Positions 60,447 through 64,000 of a stretch of DNA of 64,000 nucleotides are shown piece by piece. How positions within the stretch are numbered: position 1 is the stretch's first letter; every line of letters begins with the position of its first letter. Below the pieces are notes generated by a model. That model was not told where the DNA came from. It searched no databases and saw only the letters and a program-made list of their open reading frames with translations. The stretch comes from Rhypophila decipiens (taxonomy: Eukaryota; Ascomycota; Sordariomycetes; Sordariales; Naviculisporaceae): assembly GCA_033297075.1 (NCBI GenBank), contig MU858195.1, positions 31,370-95,369 on the forward strand. The letters run 5' to 3'. The translations under genes were made by a program, and so were the position numbers.

Positions 60447-62286
60447 TCACAGAACCGAAGGCAGGTCGTTATATGTGCTAACGGGCAATGCTTCCCGAGG
60501 CCGTGAGTCTCTAACCTCGGGAAGAGAATGAGCAGCATGCTCTCCAGCCCGTTTGCCCGAAAAGACACAGTCCGCCAGCGACAGCCCCGTAACATAATTG
60601 TTGGAACAGACTCCGGCGGCAGTTCTCCCTGCCGCATACAAACGCGGGGGAGGCTGGCCTGCTTGGTTGAGCACCATGCCCGATCGGCCATCCACACGAA
60701 GTCCACCAAGAGTGATGGCTGGGACCATCATTAACCCGTCGTCCCGGATCGATATATCGATGCCATAGAAAGGTGGAGACACAATGGGAGATCGGTATTG
60801 GTCCTGTTTCCGCACCGGGTCTGGCTGCTTGTTGGCGATTGCGTCGTTGTATTCCTTCACCGTGTACTTTAATTTGCCTGGGTCGATCTTGAAGGACATA
60901 GCCAGCGCCTCCAGTGTTGTGGCCTTCTTGTGCCCAAAGGCGAGCAGATACCGAACTAGCATCCTCCAGAGGCTATGCGTTTGCTCGTCGACGTTGCTCT
61001 TGACCTTGCTCCACTGCGTAGAGTCCAGAATGAGGTATCCTTTCCCACCCGAGTGTTGAATCATGTTGCCACAGACGGCGGCGCCGTAGTGGTCCTCGGG
61101 GCCGACTCTTTCCCCGCCGGGACCAACGATGACACCTTCTAGGAAGGCCTCCGGGGCATACATGAACCTCCAACCACTGACCCGATCGAGATGTGAGACA
61201 GCGCCACCGGCTGACTGGCCAAGCTTGATACCACTGCCGTCATCTCCGGTCGTACTAGTACCGTGGGTTGCCAGCCCTGCTGCGTTCGGACAGGACTCTT
61301 GGAGCATGCTTTTGTTCCCTGGGATACCAAGTCGGCGTCAGTTTTGGACTAGTCACCATACCTAGCGGGCTGCAGATGAAGAAACCTACTAATAAAACCC
61401 CCCGCTGCTAGGATCACAGCCCGTGACTCCAACGACGTTACATGCTTGGCGCCATATTTCCAAATTAATTCAGCAACACCATTCAACAGCCTGGCCAGAG
61501 GTCGCAAATGCGGTTCGTATTCCTTGCCTGTTTCGGCGAACCACTTGTACAACTTGGCCCTGAGCCCTGTCGAGTGATAGAAGCAACGGTAAACGACACC
61601 TTTAACATGGCCGTCGACATCGTCCCTGATAAACGCTTGGACGCGAGTCGCTGGCTGGAATTTCACCCCCATTTTGAGTGCCGATTCGAAAAGAGGCCGC
61701 CACAAGTCCCCACCAGTGTACTTCATAGCTCCTGACCCTTTCCCGTTGGTCCGGTGACCTCTTGGTGCTGGTGTCGCCTTTTCGCAGTACGGATATGCTT
61801 TCTCCTGTGCGCCAGTCGGAGCCGGCGGTCAATATCAGAGATCCACAACGGGATACGGTGATGGATTTGACTCACACTTCCAGTGTAAAGCAACCCGTAC
61901 TCGGGCTTCGGGTAGCTCGTCCTATAAGGACATAACGGGCCTCCAAATTTGGCACCATGGCTCTCAAGCCACTCCATACGGGCAACACTCTCATCGCAGA
62001 ATCGACGGAGTGTCTCTTCGTCAACTGCCGCAAAGTCCACCTCCTCGCGCAGGTACCGAAACATGTTGTCAGCCGTATCCTCGCCATAGCCCGCCTCACG
62101 CTGCGTGCGCGTCCCGCCGCCAGCGTAAACAATACCGCCCGAGATGGCCGACGCGCCACCTCCACAATGTCGATCGAGGACTGTCACAGACGATGCCCCC
62201 TTCTCGACGGCCGCGATTGCAGCGCATATGCCAGCAAGCCCACCTCCTACAACGATGACGTCCTCTGGGGGAGAAGAAATTAGCAT
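60447..62286 (-). CDS. FAD-dependent dehydrogenase (fumarate reductase / 3-ketosteroid dehydrogenase type)
   Basis: Exons 62286-61876, 61804-61390 and 61318-60447 join in phase (donors GTGAGT and GTAGGT, acceptors ACAG and CCAG), giving 565 residues. The N-terminal dinucleotide site is clear: VIVVGGGLAGICAAIAAVEK, followed by VTVLDRHCGGGASAISGG. Exon 2 gives ALKMGVKFQPATRVQAFI and SRAVILAAGGFI; the splice into exon 3 gives RNKSMLQE then STTGDDGSGIKLGQSAGGA, the family's FAD-contact loop. Near the end are DDGLMMVPAITLGGLRVDG, LYAAGRTAAGVCSNNYVTGL and SLADCVFSGKRAGEHAA, the second FAD-binding region with the GR-type motif. Such enzymes reduce or oxidise alpha,beta-unsaturated acids or 3-oxosteroids. 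The exact substrate cannot be told. No targeting peptide is seen, so it is cytosolic. Confidence 0.88.
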
Positions 62287-62711
62287 TTTGTGCTGTACTT
62301 GAAAGAAAAAGAAATGATTGATGGTGTGAGATCAGATTCAGCAGGAACAGTTGCCTAGCGCCGTCTTTCAATGGAGAGAAAAGGGCGCTGTGATGTACAA
62401 ACGGCAAAACATAAAGGACCCTGGGGTATTCGGTCACGCCACTGTTCCATGCTGGTTATCTTCTGCGCACATTCTGTGCCGCAAATATTGTCCTTGAGAT
62501 TGGGGCCAGCAGTGGTGAATAGTAACCAATGGAATGGAAGCGTTGGTGCCGAGTGACATTGAATGTCGGAACTTCATGTATACTACAGATGTCGTGGTGC
62601 AACATCATGATCCCCAGCGAATAAGAATAAAAGAAACATCGACGGCCATCCAGTGAGCGATTGCTTGGAAATGGGTACAGAAATGAGCAAGAAAAAAAAG
62701 TTGAAAAAGAA
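62287..62711. other. Intergenic
   Basis: Promoter of the FAD-dependent gene. No other feature. Confidence 0.5.
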
Positions 62712-62783
62712 AGGTTCGAACGCGATTTGAACGCGTGACCTACCGGACTGCAGCCGGTTGCTCTACCCCTGAGCTACCGAACC
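62712..62783 (-). tRNA. tRNA-Cys (GCA)
   Basis: The minus strand reads GGTTCGGTAGCTCAGGGGTA, anticodon stem ACCGG/CCGGT with loop CTGCAGT (anticodon GCA), T-arm GCGTTCAAATCGC and acceptor GGTTCGG/TCGAACC with discriminator T. U73 is the expected Cys identity base. 72 nt, no intron. Confidence 0.93.
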
Positions 62784-62987
62784 TATAAGTGGATATAGTG
62801 ACAGCATTACCACACGGGGGCTTTATCAGTGTGCGACCCGCCTGTCTTGGCACCTGCTCAGTCATCGACTTTGCCCCTCCCTTTCTCACGGCTTGTCACA
62901 GATTTACCACAAATACTGCTAGCAACTAAGATTTAATACAATCTGCTATTTCGGTACCTAAGTGACTGATTATTCCATCTCACCACT

Positions 62988-63518
62988 TCACATATGTTCC
63001 CTCTGATGCACCAAAAACGGCGCCATCTCCTCCCGCAATGAAAACGAACAAGCGCCTCCCGCCGAGCAGAGCCCACGCAAACTCTCCCAGGTCGAGAATC
63101 TGGCTTGTCCATCGAACCAGATCCCCCGCTCCCAAATCGCCAACCGAAGTGAAAGAGTAAAGTTCTGTCCCACATTCCAGTACGCCTTGTCTGGGCCCTC
63201 GTCCGGTGAGACCGAGAAGGTCCAGTTCCCGTACGGAATCGCGGTGCAGTTGAATCGAGTATTGTAGGGAGGTCCGCAGTAAGGAAATTTGGTGATGCAC
63301 TGCGTCATGTCGGATCCGCTCGAGTTCACTCCAGCGTAGCGGTTTGGATCTCGGATCTCGACGGCGATGGTGGCGAGTGGATCGTAGCATGCTGCTTCGC
63401 TTCGGTAGGGCGCGCCGGAGACGACTAGTCTGGTGATTTCCCATGGATAAAGGGGATGATCATGAGCCACGGCTGTGAAAGCTAGTAGAAGAGCAAAAAC
63501 TGCTGAGTATGGAAGCAT
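62988..63518 (-). CDS. Secreted protein, 176 residues
   Basis: Single exon. A signal peptide is clear: MLPYSAVFALLLAFTAVA, with cleavage near AHDHP. The mature part reads WEITRLVVSGAPYRSEAACY, TIAVEIRDPNRYAG, MTQCITKFPYCGPP, RFNCTAIPYGNWTFSVSP, NVGQNFTLSLRLAIWE, FDGQARFSTWESLRGLCSAG and GACSFSLREEMAPFLVHQ. It has six cysteines and several N-glycosylation sites (NSS, NCT, NWT, NFT). The alternating strands suggest a beta-sandwich. I do not recognise the family; similar small secreted proteins of unknown function are common in plant-associated ascomycetes. The start is at the only ATG giving a full signal peptide. Confidence 0.75.
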   Translation of the reverse strand: MLPYSAVFALLLAFTAVAHDHPLYPWEITRLVVSGAPYRSEAACYDPLATIAVEIRDPNRYAGVNSSGSDMTQCITKFPYCGPPYNTRFNCTAIPYGNWTFSVSPDEGPDKAYWNVGQNFTLSLRLAIWERGIWFDGQARFSTWESLRGLCSAGGACSFSLREEMAPFLVHQREHM

Positions 63519-64000
63519 GTTGGGTTTGATCTTTTAAGAAAGGCGGGTTGTTTTCAGGGCCAGGTGAACTCTGGTGGCAGCGAAAGTAAAACCGACCTCT
63601 GGGTTTCTATACCATGGCTCCGGGTCATTTCAGTCCTTTAGAACTAAGGGGTACTTCGCAGACTAAGACGGAGAGACCATACCCCCTACTAGAAACGTTG
63701 CAATGGATAAATTGGACCAGAGTCGGGGTTCTTCATCCAAGCAGACTACTACGCTATTATGCATGTAATATCGTTTCGAGGGAAATTTTCCTCCGATTTT
63801 GGCCGCCTCCAAGGCGTCGTTTTAACAATACTAAACCCACCCCCACCCCGGCTACATACCCCTGTTGCCTTTTGCCTCACGACTCCTTGGCATTAATGCC
63901 AAGAGTTTTATTTTCTGAAAATAAACTCACGATTCTTTTCACAACCGCCACTCATTCCTCCCTCCTATCGCCACCACAGCCAATTCTGTTGGCTAGTATC
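63519..64000. other. Intergenic to window edge
   Basis: Promoter of the secreted protein and flanking sequence. C-rich words (CCACCCCCACCCCGG) occur near 63840. No gene is seen before the edge. Confidence 0.5.

Noticed and set aside
53641..62286. Biosynthetic gene cluster around the tyrosinase and the FAD-dependent dehydrogenase
   Set aside because: No core synthase, transporter or pathway regulator lies between them; the intervening genes are a HET gene, a secreted protein and a small membrane protein.
1..64000. CRISPR array, rRNA genes, telomere repeats or intact autonomous transposon
   Set aside because: None seen: the tandem arrays have no spacers, and no reverse transcriptase or transposase motifs were found in any of the translated frames I read.

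Overview
The window is nuclear DNA of a filamentous ascomycete, most likely Pezizomycotina. The evidence is short GT-AG introns of roughly 50-120 nt with CTNA-type branch sites, intron-containing tRNA genes, HET-domain genes, F-box-like proteins with leucine-rich tails, a fungal rhodopsin-domain membrane protein, a DUF6536-type protein, a DUF8021-type secreted protein and many small secreted cysteine-rich proteins. I cannot fix the class or species from this sequence. Genes lie on both strands with no operon logic, and many are spliced, so the coordinates come from joining exons by eye.

Layout. 0-8.3 kb: tail of a plus-strand gene, a broken DUF6536 membrane protein gene (minus), a seven-helix membrane protein, a hypothetical F-box-like gene, a hydrolase fragment and an NmrA-type NAD(P)-binding gene. 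8.3-12.7 kb: a 22-bp minisatellite, a three-module cysteine-rich secreted protein, a MITE-like element and a secreted beta-propeller. 13-18 kb: a decayed HET-ankyrin gene and small hypothetical genes. 19.4-21.6 kb: a four-exon C2H2-like zinc-finger gene. 22.9-27.6 kb: three secreted proteins (one spread over four short exons, each below normal ORF length), a tiny MITE-like hairpin and tRNA-Phe. 28.7-38 kb: a frameshifted HET gene, a five-exon membrane protein, two F-box-like genes and a large 22-bp minisatellite. 39-47.6 kb: a long secreted protein, tRNA-Thr, tRNA-Ala and a 1324-residue disordered protein. 48.4-53 kb: tRNA-Val, two inverted-repeat elements, a membrane-protein fragment, a rhodopsin-domain protein and a gene-poor stretch. 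53.6-64 kb: a tyrosinase, secreted proteins, a third frameshifted HET gene, a four-helix membrane protein, an FAD-dependent dehydrogenase, tRNA-Cys and a final secreted protein.

The genes do not form an obvious pathway. Two themes stand out. First, the region is rich in secretome genes: about nine proteins have signal peptides, and several are small and cysteine-rich. Second, all three HET-type (allorecognition or cell-death) genes carry ORF-breaking lesions, as does the DUF6536 gene, while other long coding regions stay open. The DUF6536 lesion looks like loss of one copy of an 8-bp direct repeat. At least four inverted-repeat elements and two loci of one 22-bp minisatellite family mark the intergenic space. 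No CRISPR array, rRNA gene or intact autonomous transposon was seen.
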